Source: Prosthecobacter vanneervenii
Lineage (GTDB): Bacteria > Verrucomicrobiota > Verrucomicrobiia > Verrucomicrobiales > Verrucomicrobiaceae
Assembly: GCF_014203095.1 (NCBI RefSeq)
Contig: NZ_JACHIG010000001.1
Coordinates: forward strand, 806,001-870,000
Reading direction: 5' to 3'
Length of the DNA: 64,000 bases
Of the stretch, positions 45,365-54,095 are shown piece by piece. Below the pieces are notes generated by a model. The model was not told the origin of the DNA and did no database searches. It saw only the letters and a program-made list of their open reading frames with translations. The position numbers and the translations under genes are program-made. Each line of letters starts with the position of its first letter. Within the stretch, counting starts at the first letter, position 1.

Positions 45365-46237
45365 ATGCCTACCCGTATTCTGATTGCCACCGACCTGCAT
45401 CAGCGCGCCGTTCTTTACGCTGCTTTGATCAAGCTGGCAGATGAAGTCAAGCCAGACGCCATCATCCTCGGGGGCGATTTCCTGCATGGCACCGGCATGC
45501 TGCCGTATGGTCAGACACCACAGCTCACGCCTACGCTTTGCGCGGTGGAGTTGCAGAGCATCAAGCAGCCTCTTTTCTTCGTGCGGGGCAATCATGAAGA
45601 CGAGAACTGGCTGGAGTTTTCCCAGGTCTGGCAGTCCCTGCATGAAAGGAGTCCTTCGCGGTTGCACGGCAGTTTTACGATGATCGGAGAAGTGGGCGTG
45701 GTGGGTTTTCCCTGCGCGATGGGTCAGGAAGAGGCTTTCAGCGAGGGTGTGCCGCTCGGCGGAAAGCACTACTCGGCCTGGCTGCCCCGCCTCGTGGCGG
45801 AGCATGGCGACCTCGCAAATCAGCTCTGGATCATGCATGAACCGCCAACTGGCACGCAGCTCACCCTGGCAGGCTCAGCTGTCGAAGGCCATGAATGGTG
45901 GTGGGATGCCATCGAAGAGCATCAGCCCGAACTTGTCGTCTGCGGCCATGATCACACCACGCCGATTCGTCGTAATGTGTGGCGGGATCGAATTGGAAAA
46001 ACCACGGTGGTTAACGTGGGTCAAAACATGGACGGCCCCTTGCACGCCACGCTCGTGACGCAGGATGCTACGTCTGGAGAGCTGCAGTGCGAAAGACTTC
46101 AGATGAATGGAGGGCTATGCCCAAACATCCTATTGGATGCCCAAGATGCGTCTGGAATGATGCTTGGGAGCTGCATAGCTGCATTCAGTCCGGCAGATCC
46201 TCCCCATGCGTCTCCGGCAGGCAAGCCAGGAAGATGA
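45365..46237 (+). CDS. Calcineurin-like metallophosphoesterase
   Basis: About 290 residues from the ATG at 45365 (MPTRILIATDLH). All metal motifs are present: DLH (D10, H12), GGDFLHG (D38), GNHED (N76, H77), MHEPP and CGHDHT. Phosphodiesterase or phosphatase activity is expected; substrate unknown. The C-terminal 30 residues look degenerate, and the last 53 bp overlap the end of the MFS gene on the opposite strand, so the natural end may once have been earlier. Confidence 0.82.
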   Translation: MPTRILIATDLHQRAVLYAALIKLADEVKPDAIILGGDFLHGTGMLPYGQTPQLTPTLCAVELQSIKQPLFFVRGNHEDENWLEFSQVWQSLHERSPSRLHGSFTMIGEVGVVGFPCAMGQEEAFSEGVPLGGKHYSAWLPRLVAEHGDLANQLWIMHEPPTGTQLTLAGSAVEGHEWWWDAIEEHQPELVVCGHDHTTPIRRNVWRDRIGKTTVVNVGQNMDGPLHATLVTQDATSGELQCERLQMNGGLCPNILLDAQDASGMMLGSCIAAFSPADPPHASPAGKPGR

Positions 46238-47459
46238 GGCCGAGCAGGAAAAAGCCGCCGAGGCTGGTGATGGCCACGCGCAGGTCCATCGTGGACTTCA
46301 TCCAGGCGCTCAGCCAGATGAGCACCGGCGCGGCGAGCAGGCGGCCTGTGTTGAAGCAGAAGCCCGAGCCCGTGGCGCGCAGGTGTGTGGGGAAGAGTGC
46401 GGGGAAGTAGGCCGCATAGCCCGCGTGGATGCCCTGGGCGCAGAAGCCAAAGAGCGGCAGCAGCACCAGCAGCAGCGTGTAGCTGCCTGCATACGAGGGC
46501 AGCCAGCAGATGGCGGGTGTCATGACCAGCGCGGCCAGATGCAGCACCACAAAGGTCTTCTTGCAGCCCCAGCGTGCGCTCAGCGGGCCAAAGGCCAGCA
46601 TGCCAGCACCCGCGCCCGCAGTTTGGATGAAGCCGAAGGCGATCTTGGATTTGCTGGCCCATTCGGGATCTTTGACGCGCTTCAGGAAATCCGCCGCGAT
46701 GTCCTGCCCCGCCACCACCACGCCCCAGAAGGTGGCCAGGCCCACCATGGCCAGCAGCGCGCCGAAGATCGCGCGCGAGCGCCAGCGCGGTGTGCCGAGG
46801 AGTTCGCTGAAGCTGCCCATGCGCTTCGCCTTGGTCGCGCGTGCCTCCTTCCATGCCTCGGGCTCCTTGATGCTCATACGCACCCACAGCACCAGCAGCG
46901 CTGGAACCACGCCCAGCAGGTAGGCCGTGCGCCACTGCGCGCCCACATACAGACCCGCCGCCGCCGCCAGCCACAGGCCCGCCACACTGGTGGCGTGGAA
47001 GATGCCGCCTGCGCGCTCGCGTGCTTCTTTGGGAAACACCTCCGCCACCAGCGCCGCGCCCACAGCCCACTCGCCACCCACGCCCATGGCCACGAGAAAG
47101 CGCAGCGCGCCCACCTGCCAGATCTCGCTGGCAAAGGCGGTGACGCCTGAGAAGAGCGAGTAAAAGAGAATGGTGAGCGCCATGACCGGATTGCGTCCCC
47201 ATTTGTCCGCCAGCGAGCTGAAGAGCAGGCCGCCAAAGGTGCCACCGAGAAGAAAGATGCCGAGAAAACGCTCTCCCCACACCTTCACCAGCGCATCGTC
47301 CGGCTTCACATGCAGCAGATCGGGCAGCATGTCGGCACGCGTGAGATTGTAGATCTGCCCCTCAAAGGCATCAAACACCCAGCCGAGCGAAGCCACGAGA
47401 AGCACCAGCCACTGGTAGCGGGTGACAGAGGAGTACCATTTGGTGGAGGCAGAAGACAT
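46185..47459 (-). CDS. MFS transporter, sugar/organic-acid:H+ symporter type
   Basis: About 424 residues from the ATG at 47459; in-frame sequence upstream is Pro/His-rich and unlikely to be coding. Twelve hydrophobic segments. The signatures FDAFEGQIYNL in helix 1, LADKWGRNPVM in loop 2-3 and MGVGGEWAVGAALVAE in helix 4 match the aromatic-acid/sialic-acid/sugar porter branch with the GGEW motif. Uptake of a small acid or sugar acid by proton symport is likely. It overlaps the end of the metallophosphoesterase gene tail to tail. Confidence 0.87.
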   Translation of the reverse strand: MSSASTKWYSSVTRYQWLVLLVASLGWVFDAFEGQIYNLTRADMLPDLLHVKPDDALVKVWGERFLGIFLLGGTFGGLLFSSLADKWGRNPVMALTILFYSLFSGVTAFASEIWQVGALRFLVAMGVGGEWAVGAALVAEVFPKEARERAGGIFHATSVAGLWLAAAAGLYVGAQWRTAYLLGVVPALLVLWVRMSIKEPEAWKEARATKAKRMGSFSELLGTPRWRSRAIFGALLAMVGLATFWGVVVAGQDIAADFLKRVKDPEWASKSKIAFGFIQTAGAGAGMLAFGPLSARWGCKKTFVVLHLAALVMTPAICWLPSYAGSYTLLLVLLPLFGFCAQGIHAGYAAYFPALFPTHLRATGSGFCFNTGRLLAAPVLIWLSAWMKSTMDLRVAITSLGGFFLLGLIFLACLPETHGEDLPD

Positions 47460-47625
47460 GAGCTGATGTGGCGGATGATGAGGGCGACTGGGGCGCATCA
47501 GTGACGTGCCAGAGCGCAGCCACATTTCAGCGGCGTGGTGGTTTTACTCAAATAGGCTGCGGCTGCACAAGACTGGAAAGCAGACACTTGCAGTGCGGAG
47601 CATCCCCCCTGAGTCTGCGCGGCCT

Positions 47626-48228
47626 ATGCAGCCTGCAGACATTGCCCGGAGTTATGATGAGATCGCGCATCAGTGGCTGGAGCCGCATCTGGAGACCAAC
47701 GGCATGCGCCAGCACGAGCACGCGCTCAGGTTCCGCAAGCAGCAGGGCGGTGGTCGGGCGCTGGATGTGGGCTGCGGCTGCCACGGGCGCTTCATCCGCC
47801 TGCTGTCACAGCATGGTTATGCCGTGGAGGGGCTGGACATCTCCGCACGCATGATCGAGCTGGCGCGGCAGCGGCATCCGGGCGTCACCTTTCATCATGT
47901 GGATGTGTGCCAGTGGGAGCCGGAGGGGGCGTATGACTTCATCACCGCGTGGGACAGCATCTGGCACCTGCCGCTGGTGCAGAGTGCGGAGGTGATCACG
48001 CGGCTGTGCGGCGCGCTGGCTCCTGGCGGCATCCTCATTTTCACGCTCGGTGGTCTGGATGAGCCCGGAGAGAAGCAGGACTCCAGCATGGGCCCGCCCA
48101 TGCACTACAGCACCCCCGGCATTCCGCAGACGCTGCAGGTGCTGGCATCTGCTGGCTGCATCCTGCGGCATCTGGAGTATGACCAGCATCCGGAGATGCA
48201 CGTGTTCGTCATCGCACAGAAGAGCTGA
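47626..48228 (+). CDS. Class I SAM-dependent methyltransferase
   Basis: About 200 residues from the ATG at 47626; earlier in-frame starts read into the MFS promoter region. SAM-binding motif I is ALDVGCGCHGRFI, the acidic post-I residue is in VEGLDIS, and the motif II region reads YDFITAWDSIWHLP. Small, cytosolic; acceptor unknown. Despite lying next to arsA it lacks the Cys pattern of arsenite methyltransferase ArsM. It is convergent with arsA (5 bp between stops). Confidence 0.83.
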   Translation: MQPADIARSYDEIAHQWLEPHLETNGMRQHEHALRFRKQQGGGRALDVGCGCHGRFIRLLSQHGYAVEGLDISARMIELARQRHPGVTFHHVDVCQWEPEGAYDFITAWDSIWHLPLVQSAEVITRLCGALAPGGILIFTLGGLDEPGEKQDSSMGPPMHYSTPGIPQTLQVLASAGCILRHLEYDQHPEMHVFVIAQKS

Positions 48229-48233
48229 GAAGA

Positions 48234-50039
48234 TCAGGCAGGCACCATTGCGGTCTGGAGTCTGGATGAGGCCAGATGGGCGAGTGCGTCCGGACCCACG
48301 GGCTCCTCCGGCTGCCAGGGGAGCCATGCGGTGCGGTGCGCCTGCTTTTCCACCACCTCAAGCAGGTAGCGGCGCTCGGAAGCCTCGCGGCATTGCAGCA
48401 GAGGATCGCAGGTGCCGCTGTGCAGCAGGCTTTGATTGATGACCCACGCAAAGGGCTCGATCCGCGCACGGCGCAGATCCTCCTGCAAAGCGGCGGCCTC
48501 ATGCACCGGCGTGGCCTCCGGCAGCGTGACGAGCAGGATGCGGGTAAAGTCGGGATCGCGCAGACGCTCCAGCAGCCTGAGCACCTGCTCGGGCTGGGTG
48601 CTGCGCGCCTGACGCTCCAGCTCGCGATGGTAGGCCTCGCTGGCATCCAGCAGCAGGAGGGTGTGCCCGGTGGGTGCGGTATCTAGCACCACGAAACGGC
48701 TCACGCCCTGACCGACCTCGCGAGCAAAGGCGCGAAACACCGCGATCTCCTCCGTACACGGAGAGCGCAGATCCTCCTCCAGCAGCGCACGGCCGGCGTC
48801 ATCCATCGCGCTACCCTGGGCCTGCATGACCTCGCGCTGATAGGCGGCGGTCTCTTCGGCGGGATCGATCCTGCTGAGCGTGAGCCCCTCCACCCGGCCA
48901 TGCAGTGTCTGGGCCACATGCGCGGCGGGATCGGTGGTGCTGAGATGCACGGAATGGCCGCGCCGGGCTAGCATGACAGCAATGGCTGCGGCCACGGTGG
49001 TCTTGCCTACACCGCCTTTGCCCATGGTCATGATGACACCGTGGCCCTGCTGCTCCATGGCGCTGACGAGGTCTGCCAGGCTTTCCATTTGGGGTGGAGT
49101 CCAGCTCTCTGCCACCTGAGGCGTGAGACTGCCGGGTGTCTCGCCACCCAGCAGCACGCGCAGCCCGGCGATGCCGAGAATATTGATGGCACGCAATGGC
49201 ACGATGTAGCTGGGCATGCTGCGGATGAAGTCACCTGCCGCCTCCAGGGCGGCCATGCCGCGCTGCTGCATGGCCTGCGCGGTGGGATCCTTCGCGCACG
49301 GCGTTTCAAAGGCACCGTTGATGACGAGGCATTGATTTCCCACGCCGATGGCGCGCAGCTCTTTGGAGGTGCGCTCCGCCTCGCGCAAGGCCGCGCCCTG
49401 AGGGCGGCTGACCAGCACGAGCGTGGTGGCCGCTGCGTCTGCCAGCGTGCGGACGGTGGCCTCGTAAATAACACGCTGCTTTTCCAGACCAGCCAGCGGA
49501 CCCAGACAGGAGGTGCCGCTGGTGTTGCTCTCCAGAAACTGGTCCCAAGCCTTGGCCAGGCTCATGAGCCGCAGCGTGTGTCCGGTGGGTGCGGTGTCAA
49601 AGATGATGTGGTCGTAGCCCTGCACCGCCTGGGGATTGCCGATGAGGCCGGAGAATTCATCAAACGCCGCGATCTCCACGGTGCATGATCCGGAAAGCTG
49701 CTCCTCCATGCTGCGCAGCGCCCCCTCTGGCAGAAGGCCGCGCATGGGGCCGATGAGCCGCTCACGATACGCTGCGGCTGCGTCCACGGGATTGATGTTC
49801 ATGGCCTCCAGCCCCGGAGCGCCGACGATGGGAGCGGGGTGATTGGTCAGCCGGGTCTCCAGCACTTCATCAAGATTGGAGGCCGGGTCAGTGCTGACCA
49901 GCAGCACGCGCCTGCCTGCCTCGGCGAGCTTCAATGCCGCCGCGCAGGACAGCGAGGTCTTTCCCACACCGCCCTTGCCGGTGAAAAAGAGAAAGCGGGT
50001 AGCCGTGGCGGGATCAGGCACATAGGGTGGCAGCTTCAT
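48234..50039 (-). CDS. arsA: Arsenical pump-driving ATPase
   Basis: 601 residues made of two homologous ATPase halves, as in plasmid R773 ArsA. Walker A loops: GKGGVGKTS (about 21-29) and GKGGVGKTT (about 339-347). The signal block DTAPTGHTLRL/LLL occurs in both halves. The three arsenite-binding Cys are in place: C119 (SCTVEIAAFDEF), C178 (SCLGPLAGLE) and C427 (PCTEEIAVF). It powers As(III) or Sb(III) export through ArsB, which is not encoded here. The start overlaps arsD by 4 bp and is preceded by AAGGAGG, one of the few strong ribosome sites in the window. Confidence 0.95.
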   Translation of the reverse strand: MKLPPYVPDPATATRFLFFTGKGGVGKTSLSCAAALKLAEAGRRVLLVSTDPASNLDEVLETRLTNHPAPIVGAPGLEAMNINPVDAAAAYRERLIGPMRGLLPEGALRSMEEQLSGSCTVEIAAFDEFSGLIGNPQAVQGYDHIIFDTAPTGHTLRLMSLAKAWDQFLESNTSGTSCLGPLAGLEKQRVIYEATVRTLADAAATTLVLVSRPQGAALREAERTSKELRAIGVGNQCLVINGAFETPCAKDPTAQAMQQRGMAALEAAGDFIRSMPSYIVPLRAINILGIAGLRVLLGGETPGSLTPQVAESWTPPQMESLADLVSAMEQQGHGVIMTMGKGGVGKTTVAAAIAVMLARRGHSVHLSTTDPAAHVAQTLHGRVEGLTLSRIDPAEETAAYQREVMQAQGSAMDDAGRALLEEDLRSPCTEEIAVFRAFAREVGQGVSRFVVLDTAPTGHTLLLLDASEAYHRELERQARSTQPEQVLRLLERLRDPDFTRILLVTLPEATPVHEAAALQEDLRRARIEPFAWVINQSLLHSGTCDPLLQCREASERRYLLEVVEKQAHRTAWLPWQPEEPVGPDALAHLASSRLQTAMVPA

Positions 50040-50368
50040 GATGCGGCCTCCTCCTTGATGCCCAGTGCGGCACGGAAGAAAGCCGGGCGCTCATCATGGT
50101 TGGGATAGCGGCCTTTCATGTAAATCTCTCCATCGAGGAAGATCAGAGGCAGCACGGCTGTCCCTTCCTTTTGCAGCGCGTCTTTGACCGCCGGATTTTG
50201 CGCAAAGGCCATGGGCTGCTGCCCGAGATTCTGGCGCTCCACCTTCACCCCCTGTCCGGACAGCTGGGAAAGCATGGCGGCGAAGTTGACCAGATCGGGG
50301 TCCACATTCGTACCGCAGATGCCGGTGGAGCAGCACATGGCAGGATCGTACACTTGGATGGTTTTCAT
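50036..50368 (-). CDS. arsD: Arsenic metallochaperone ArsD
   Basis: 110 residues, thioredoxin-like fold. The As(III) site CCSTGIC is at C12, C13 and C18, exactly as in R773 ArsD; later vicinal Cys pairs of that protein are absent. ArsD hands arsenite to ArsA and weakly represses ars operons. It heads a two-gene arsD-arsA unit; no arsR, arsC or arsB/acr3 lies in the flanking sequence, so the pump must be encoded elsewhere or missing. Confidence 0.93.
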   Translation of the reverse strand: MKTIQVYDPAMCCSTGICGTNVDPDLVNFAAMLSQLSGQGVKVERQNLGQQPMAFAQNPAVKDALQKEGTAVLPLIFLDGEIYMKGRYPNHDERPAFFRAALGIKEEAAS

Positions 50369-50541
50369 GACAGTTGAGAGCTACGACGGGATGAGCAGGG
50401 TTCTTTGAATTGAAACCAAACTGCTTGGCAAAACGGCCAAGTAAATGGCCAGCCTTGTGCCTGGCTTGTTCTTTTAGGATCATCGGCAGCTTTTCTTTTC
50501 CGCTTTGTTTCCTGCCCGCCAATGGTCATTACTGCCTGCAC

Positions 50542-50871
50542 ATGGCCGCCGCTTCTTCATCTCCCACCATCTCTCCCTGCCAGAGCTGCGGTGCGTGCTG
50601 TGCGCACTACCGCGTCTCCTTCTACTGGCAGGAGGCGGCCCAGCGCGGGCTGGATGAGAGCCTGCTGGTGCAGGTGAGCCCGTGGCAGGTGTGCTTTCGC
50701 GGCACGGAGCAGAAGCCCGTGCGCTGTGTGAACCTGGAGGGGGAGGTGGGCACGTGTGTCTCCTGCCGGATCTATGATCAGCGAACGACGCCCTGCCGCA
50801 GTGTGGATGCGGGTGACGAAAAATGCCTGCAGGCCCGCGCAGCGCACGGGCTCGGCTCTTTTCAGCCATGA
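50542..50871 (+). CDS. YkgJ family cysteine-cluster protein
   Basis: About 109 residues from the ATG at 50542. Cys pattern C-x2-C-x2-CC (CQSCGACC) followed by CRIYDQRTTPCR and a later Cys, typical of YkgJ/UPF0153 proteins that probably bind zinc or an Fe-S cluster. Function unknown. Upstream in-frame sequence from 50410 is not convincing protein. Divergent from arsD, convergent with the DoxX gene. Confidence 0.8.
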   Translation: MAAASSSPTISPCQSCGACCAHYRVSFYWQEAAQRGLDESLLVQVSPWQVCFRGTEQKPVRCVNLEGEVGTCVSCRIYDQRTTPCRSVDAGDEKCLQARAAHGLGSFQP

Positions 50872-50925
50872 TCAAGCCCCAAGGACGCAGTCATCGCCCT
50901 TGGGTCCGTGGCTCTTCGCTCCAGC

Positions 50926-51306
50926 CTATTTCAGCAGTCCGGCCCAGGCCTTGCGCTCAGACCACAGAATGAACAGCGCCAGCGCGGAGACGACGATGAG
51001 CATCGGCTGCAGGATGCCATCTCCTGCCACAAAGTGGTGGAAGGCCAGGATGTTCACAATGATGGGGCCCAGGCACAGCAGGCCAAGGTTTCGCGTCTTG
51101 GGAAGGATGAGCAGGATGCCGCCGAGAAGCTCAAACACCTTCACAAACTTCATGTAGCCCGTGGTGCCAAAGGCCGCCATGAAATGGGAGATGGGGGTGT
51201 CCTTGGGCAGCTCAGGCATGGGGGCCAGATTAAACAGAACGGTGACGGCGGACATCACAAACAGAAGTCCGAGCAGGATGGAGGCGATGAGTGGCGCGTA
51301 TTTCAT
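50926..51306 (-). CDS. DoxX family membrane protein
   Basis: 126 residues with four hydrophobic segments (PLIASILLGLLFVMSAVTVLF; YMKFVKVFELLGGILLILP; LGLLCLGPIIVNILAF; MLIVVSALALFILW), the usual DoxX layout. DoxX proteins are small inner-membrane proteins linked to redox and quinone homeostasis in some bacteria. It is the last gene of the sigma-factor cluster; the leader is C/A-rich (CCCCCACACTCCACTCCT before the ATG) without a Shine-Dalgarno sequence. Confidence 0.8.
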   Translation of the reverse strand: MKYAPLIASILLGLLFVMSAVTVLFNLAPMPELPKDTPISHFMAAFGTTGYMKFVKVFELLGGILLILPKTRNLGLLCLGPIIVNILAFHHFVAGDGILQPMLIVVSALALFILWSERKAWAGLLK

Positions 51307-51374
51307 AGGAGTGGAGTGTGGGGGCTGAAGGAATCAAAGCAAGATGCGATCCGAAAAGATGGTGACAGGCTGCT

Positions 51375-51800
51375 TTATCCGAGATGCGCCGCCAGACGGT
51401 CAAAGTTCTCCTCATTGGCAGGCACGCAGATGGGCTTGAAGCGCTCGCACATTTCCTCGCTGGGAAACTGCATGCACCAGGTCATGTGAGTACCCTCACC
51501 GGCATCGGCAAGAGAGATGGTCATCTGGAAATGCGGGGCGATGTGCTCATACACGATGCGCTCGGCAGGCACCACCTCGATGAAGCGGGCATGATTGGTG
51601 TAGTCCTTGCCGTCCGGGCCGTGCATGGTGAATTTCCAGTCGCCACCGGGACGAAGGTCAAACTCCTCAAAGGTGTTGGTAAAGCCCTTGGGGCCCCACC
51701 ATTGTGCGAGCTGGGCTGGATCGCTGAACGCGGCAAACAGGCGCTCGCGGCTGGTTTCGAAAAGGCGGGTGCTGATGATCTGGGAGGGGGACAGGCTCAT
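51375..51800 (-). CDS. SRPBCC (AHSA1/START-like) domain protein
   Basis: About 141 residues from the ATG at 51800. AHSA1-type pattern: ISTRLFETSRERLFAAFSDPAQLAQWWGPKGF, LRPGGDWKFTMHGPDG and a C-terminal helix. The fold holds a hydrophobic cavity for lipids or aromatic ligands. Cytosolic. Part of the sigma-factor operon, 20 bp after the preceding VOC gene. Ligand unknown. Confidence 0.83.
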   Translation of the reverse strand: MSLSPSQIISTRLFETSRERLFAAFSDPAQLAQWWGPKGFTNTFEEFDLRPGGDWKFTMHGPDGKDYTNHARFIEVVPAERIVYEHIAPHFQMTISLADAGEGTHMTWCMQFPSEEMCERFKPICVPANEENFDRLAAHLG

Positions 51801-51820
51801 GGGATGAAGGCGGGCTGGGT

Positions 51821-52267
51821 TCACGCATTCAGCGGATCAGCACTCGGTGCCAGCGTGACCATCCAGCCCATGCCGAATTTGTCCTGCAGCATGCCAAAGC
51901 AGGAGGACCAGAAGGTCTTGCCCAAGGGCATGGTGACGCTGCCGCCTGCGGAGAGGGCCTCAAAAACGCGTTGGGCATCCGCTTCAGCAGGCAGGGCCAG
52001 CGAAAGCGAGAAGCCGCGAAAGCCCTTGCTCTCTTCGCCGCCGCAGCCATCGGAGGCCAGGATGACACTGCCGCCCACCTTGAAGCTGGCGTGCATGACC
52101 TTGCTCTCGTAGCCGGCGGGCAGCATGCCCGGGGGCGCGGGCTCGGGGCTGTCGCTGTAGCGCATGAGCATCTGCACCTCGGCGCCGATGGCGGTTTTAT
52201 AAAACTCGAGTGCTTCCTCGCAGCGGCCGCCGAAGAAGAGATAGGGCTGGATGTAAGACTGGGACAT
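51821..52267 (-). CDS. VOC family protein (PhnB-like)
   Basis: 148 residues. PhnB-type glyoxalase/bleomycin-resistance fold: IQPYLFFGGRCEEALEFYKTAIGAE, HASFKVGGSVILASD and a C-terminal GMLQDKFGMGWMV. PhnB itself is not required for phosphonate use, so no pathway follows from the name. Its leader CCACCCCATACCACC resembles that of the GyrI-like gene in the same operon. Confidence 0.83.
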   Translation of the reverse strand: MSQSYIQPYLFFGGRCEEALEFYKTAIGAEVQMLMRYSDSPEPAPPGMLPAGYESKVMHASFKVGGSVILASDGCGGEESKGFRGFSLSLALPAEADAQRVFEALSAGGSVTMPLGKTFWSSCFGMLQDKFGMGWMVTLAPSADPLNA

Positions 52268-52300
52268 GGTGGTATGGGGTGGATGTGAAGTTGAAGTGTG

Positions 52301-52786
52301 TTACTTGCTCATGAGTTCGACGAGCTGGTCAAAGGCCTTGCCCCAGCCTTCGGCGAAGCCCATGGAGGCGTGCTTTTCGCAGGCTTCCTTGGTCCAGTGC
52401 AGGGCGCGGGCGGTGTAGCGGGTCTTGCCGCTCGGCAGCGTCTCCCAGGTGAGCACGGCGGTGAAAAAGTGATTGGGGTTGGGCTCCCAGCCGGGCAGAT
52501 AGGCATCGGTAAAGACGAGCTTTTCATTCGGCACCACCTCCAGATACACGCCCACATTGGGAAACTCCTGGCCTTCGGGGCTGCGCATGGTGGTCTTGCA
52601 GGTGCCGCCGGGGCGGAGGTCGATCTCGCACGCGGTGGTGGTCCAGGGCGCAGGCGTGAACCACTTCACGAGCAGGTCTGGCTGCGTCCATCCGGCGTAG
52701 AGTTTGGCGGCTGGAATGTCGGTTTCGCGAACGAGCACAAGCTCACGTTCGGAAAGAGGGGATTCGATGGGTGTTGGGAGTGGCAT
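52301..52786 (-). CDS. SRPBCC (AHSA1-type) protein
   Basis: 161 residues. RETDIPAAKLYAGWTQPDLLVKWFTPAPWTT and LRPGGTCKTTMRSPEGQEFPNVGVYLEV match the activator-of-Hsp90-like SRPBCC group; this is the second of three in the operon. Cavity-forming ligand-binding protein, ligand unknown. Confidence 0.83.
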   Translation of the reverse strand: MPLPTPIESPLSERELVLVRETDIPAAKLYAGWTQPDLLVKWFTPAPWTTTACEIDLRPGGTCKTTMRSPEGQEFPNVGVYLEVVPNEKLVFTDAYLPGWEPNPNHFFTAVLTWETLPSGKTRYTARALHWTKEACEKHASMGFAEGWGKAFDQLVELMSK

Positions 52787-52816
52787 GGGATATCAGATGG
52801 TTGAAATAGGAGATGT

Positions 52817-53578
52817 TCAGGTGGCGGCGCTGCAGCCGCAGCATGGCTTTGTCGTCGTGCGACCGTCGTTTTCGTAGCGGTCATGGCGCTTCACCCAGTC
52901 CATGAGGTTGCCATTCACCTTCTCCATGCGGCCCTTCGGCGTCTGGTCGATGAACTGATACGCGCCCAGCAGGGTTTCGCCGCCACGGCTGAAGCAGGAG
53001 TAGGTGTGGAAGATCTGGCCGGAGTCGTCTTTGGAAAAGACGGAGAAGCCGGGCAGCTCCTGGCAGTCGGGGCTGTAGTCCTGCTCAGAGAAATTGTAGG
53101 TCATCCGGCCGTTCGTCACACGTTCAGGTGGGAAGGAGACGTGGAAGTCGTAGTTGAAGTCCGTGTGTGCGGAGGACACCCAGCGGAAGCCCCAGCCCAT
53201 GCGTTTGCGGTAAGCCTCCAGCTTTTCGAGCGGTGCGCGGGAGACCGCCACAAAGGTGAGGTCATGATGCTCAAAATGCTGGCGTGCGCCGTCCACGTGA
53301 TCGCAAAGAAAAGAGCAGCCGGTGCAGCCCTCCTCCCAGTCCGGGCCAAACATGAAGTGGTAGAGAAAGAGCTGGCTGCGACCGTCAAAGAGATCGCTCA
53401 GCGTGGCCTGACCGGAGGGCGTGTCAAAGACGTAGGGCTTGGTGATCTTCACCCAGGGCAGCTCGCGGCGCAGGCGGGCCAGTTCATCATTGGCCTGCAT
53501 GTGGGCTTTTTCCTTGGCCAGCAGAGCGCGGCGCGCCTCCAGCCATTCATCCTGGGAGACGATGGGATGTGCATTCAT
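52817..53578 (-). CDS. DUF899 thioredoxin-like protein
   Basis: 253 residues. DUF899 signatures are clear: RRALLAKEKAHMQANDELARLRRELPWVKI at the start, then FMFGPDWEEGCTGCSFLCDHVDG with a CxxC-like Cys cluster in the thioredoxin active-site position, and a Cys-rich tail (KPCCGCSA). A redox role is likely but unproved. A DUF899 protein inside a sigma42-type operon suggests a stress setting. Confidence 0.85.
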   Translation of the reverse strand: MNAHPIVSQDEWLEARRALLAKEKAHMQANDELARLRRELPWVKITKPYVFDTPSGQATLSDLFDGRSQLFLYHFMFGPDWEEGCTGCSFLCDHVDGARQHFEHHDLTFVAVSRAPLEKLEAYRKRMGWGFRWVSSAHTDFNYDFHVSFPPERVTNGRMTYNFSEQDYSPDCQELPGFSVFSKDDSGQIFHTYSCFSRGGETLLGAYQFIDQTPKGRMEKVNGNLMDWVKRHDRYENDGRTTTKPCCGCSAAT

Positions 53579-53601
53579 GGCATGATTGGTGGTGGGGTGG
53601 T

Positions 53602-54069
53602 TCAGTCCTGAATCGTTTGATTCAGCTCGGTGCGGAAGGTGGCGGGATCATCGCTGGCCTCGGGGCCTGAGAGATAGCGCTCCCACAGACTGGGGCCCAG
53701 CGTGTGCCCCTGTGCCTCGATGAGATCCTGAAAGTCTCCCCATGCCTGACCCAGCCCCTCGTAGGGGCCGGTGTACACGGTGCGGATGATGGTAGCGGCG
53801 GGGATCTCGCCCGCCTTGACCCGACCTGCCGGCTGCAGCTCACCAGAGATGGGCACGCCCACTTCAAAATTAAAGATGCCGGGTGTCATGCCAAAGTGAT
53901 GCGCAAACACCGCCCCCCTGGGGCCAATGCCCTGCGTGCTGGCGGCACCAATCACCTCGTGGATGGCGGGGCCCATGACCTGCTGGATCTGGTCTCGCGG
54001 AACGGTGATGTGGATCACCGCCGCAGGCTGCGCGGTGGTGGAGATGGGCGATGAAATTTCGTCAAGCAT
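53602..54069 (-). CDS. GyrI-like (AraC-effector-binding domain) protein
   Basis: About 155 residues from the ATG at 54069. The pattern PAAVIHITVPRDQIQQVMGPAIHEVIGA, then FNFEVGVPI and a late YTGPYEGLGQAWGDFQDLIEA fits the GyrI-like ligand-binding fold of SbmC/Rob/BmrR regulators, here without a DNA-binding domain. Such proteins bind small hydrophobic or cationic molecules, and some hydrolyse them. An out-of-frame ATG lies 10 bp upstream of the start. Confidence 0.83.
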   Translation of the reverse strand: MLDEISSPISTTAQPAAVIHITVPRDQIQQVMGPAIHEVIGAASTQGIGPRGAVFAHHFGMTPGIFNFEVGVPISGELQPAGRVKAGEIPAATIIRTVYTGPYEGLGQAWGDFQDLIEAQGHTLGPSLWERYLSGPEASDDPATFRTELNQTIQD

Positions 54070-54095
54070 AGCAGGGCATGGTGGAATGGGGTGGC

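Noticed and set aside
45365..47459. Possible frameshift at the end of the metallophosphoesterase gene
   Set aside because: The degenerate tail overlaps the convergent MFS gene, but the core domain is complete and no second frame continues the family.
47626..48228. ArsM (arsenite methyltransferase) for the gene next to arsA
   Set aside because: It lacks the conserved Cys residues of ArsM and is on the opposite strand, convergent with arsA.
54069..54081. Upstream ATG in a CCACCATG context before the GyrI-like gene
   Set aside because: Out of frame (10 bp upstream) and resembles a eukaryotic Kozak sequence only by chance in a C/A-rich leader.
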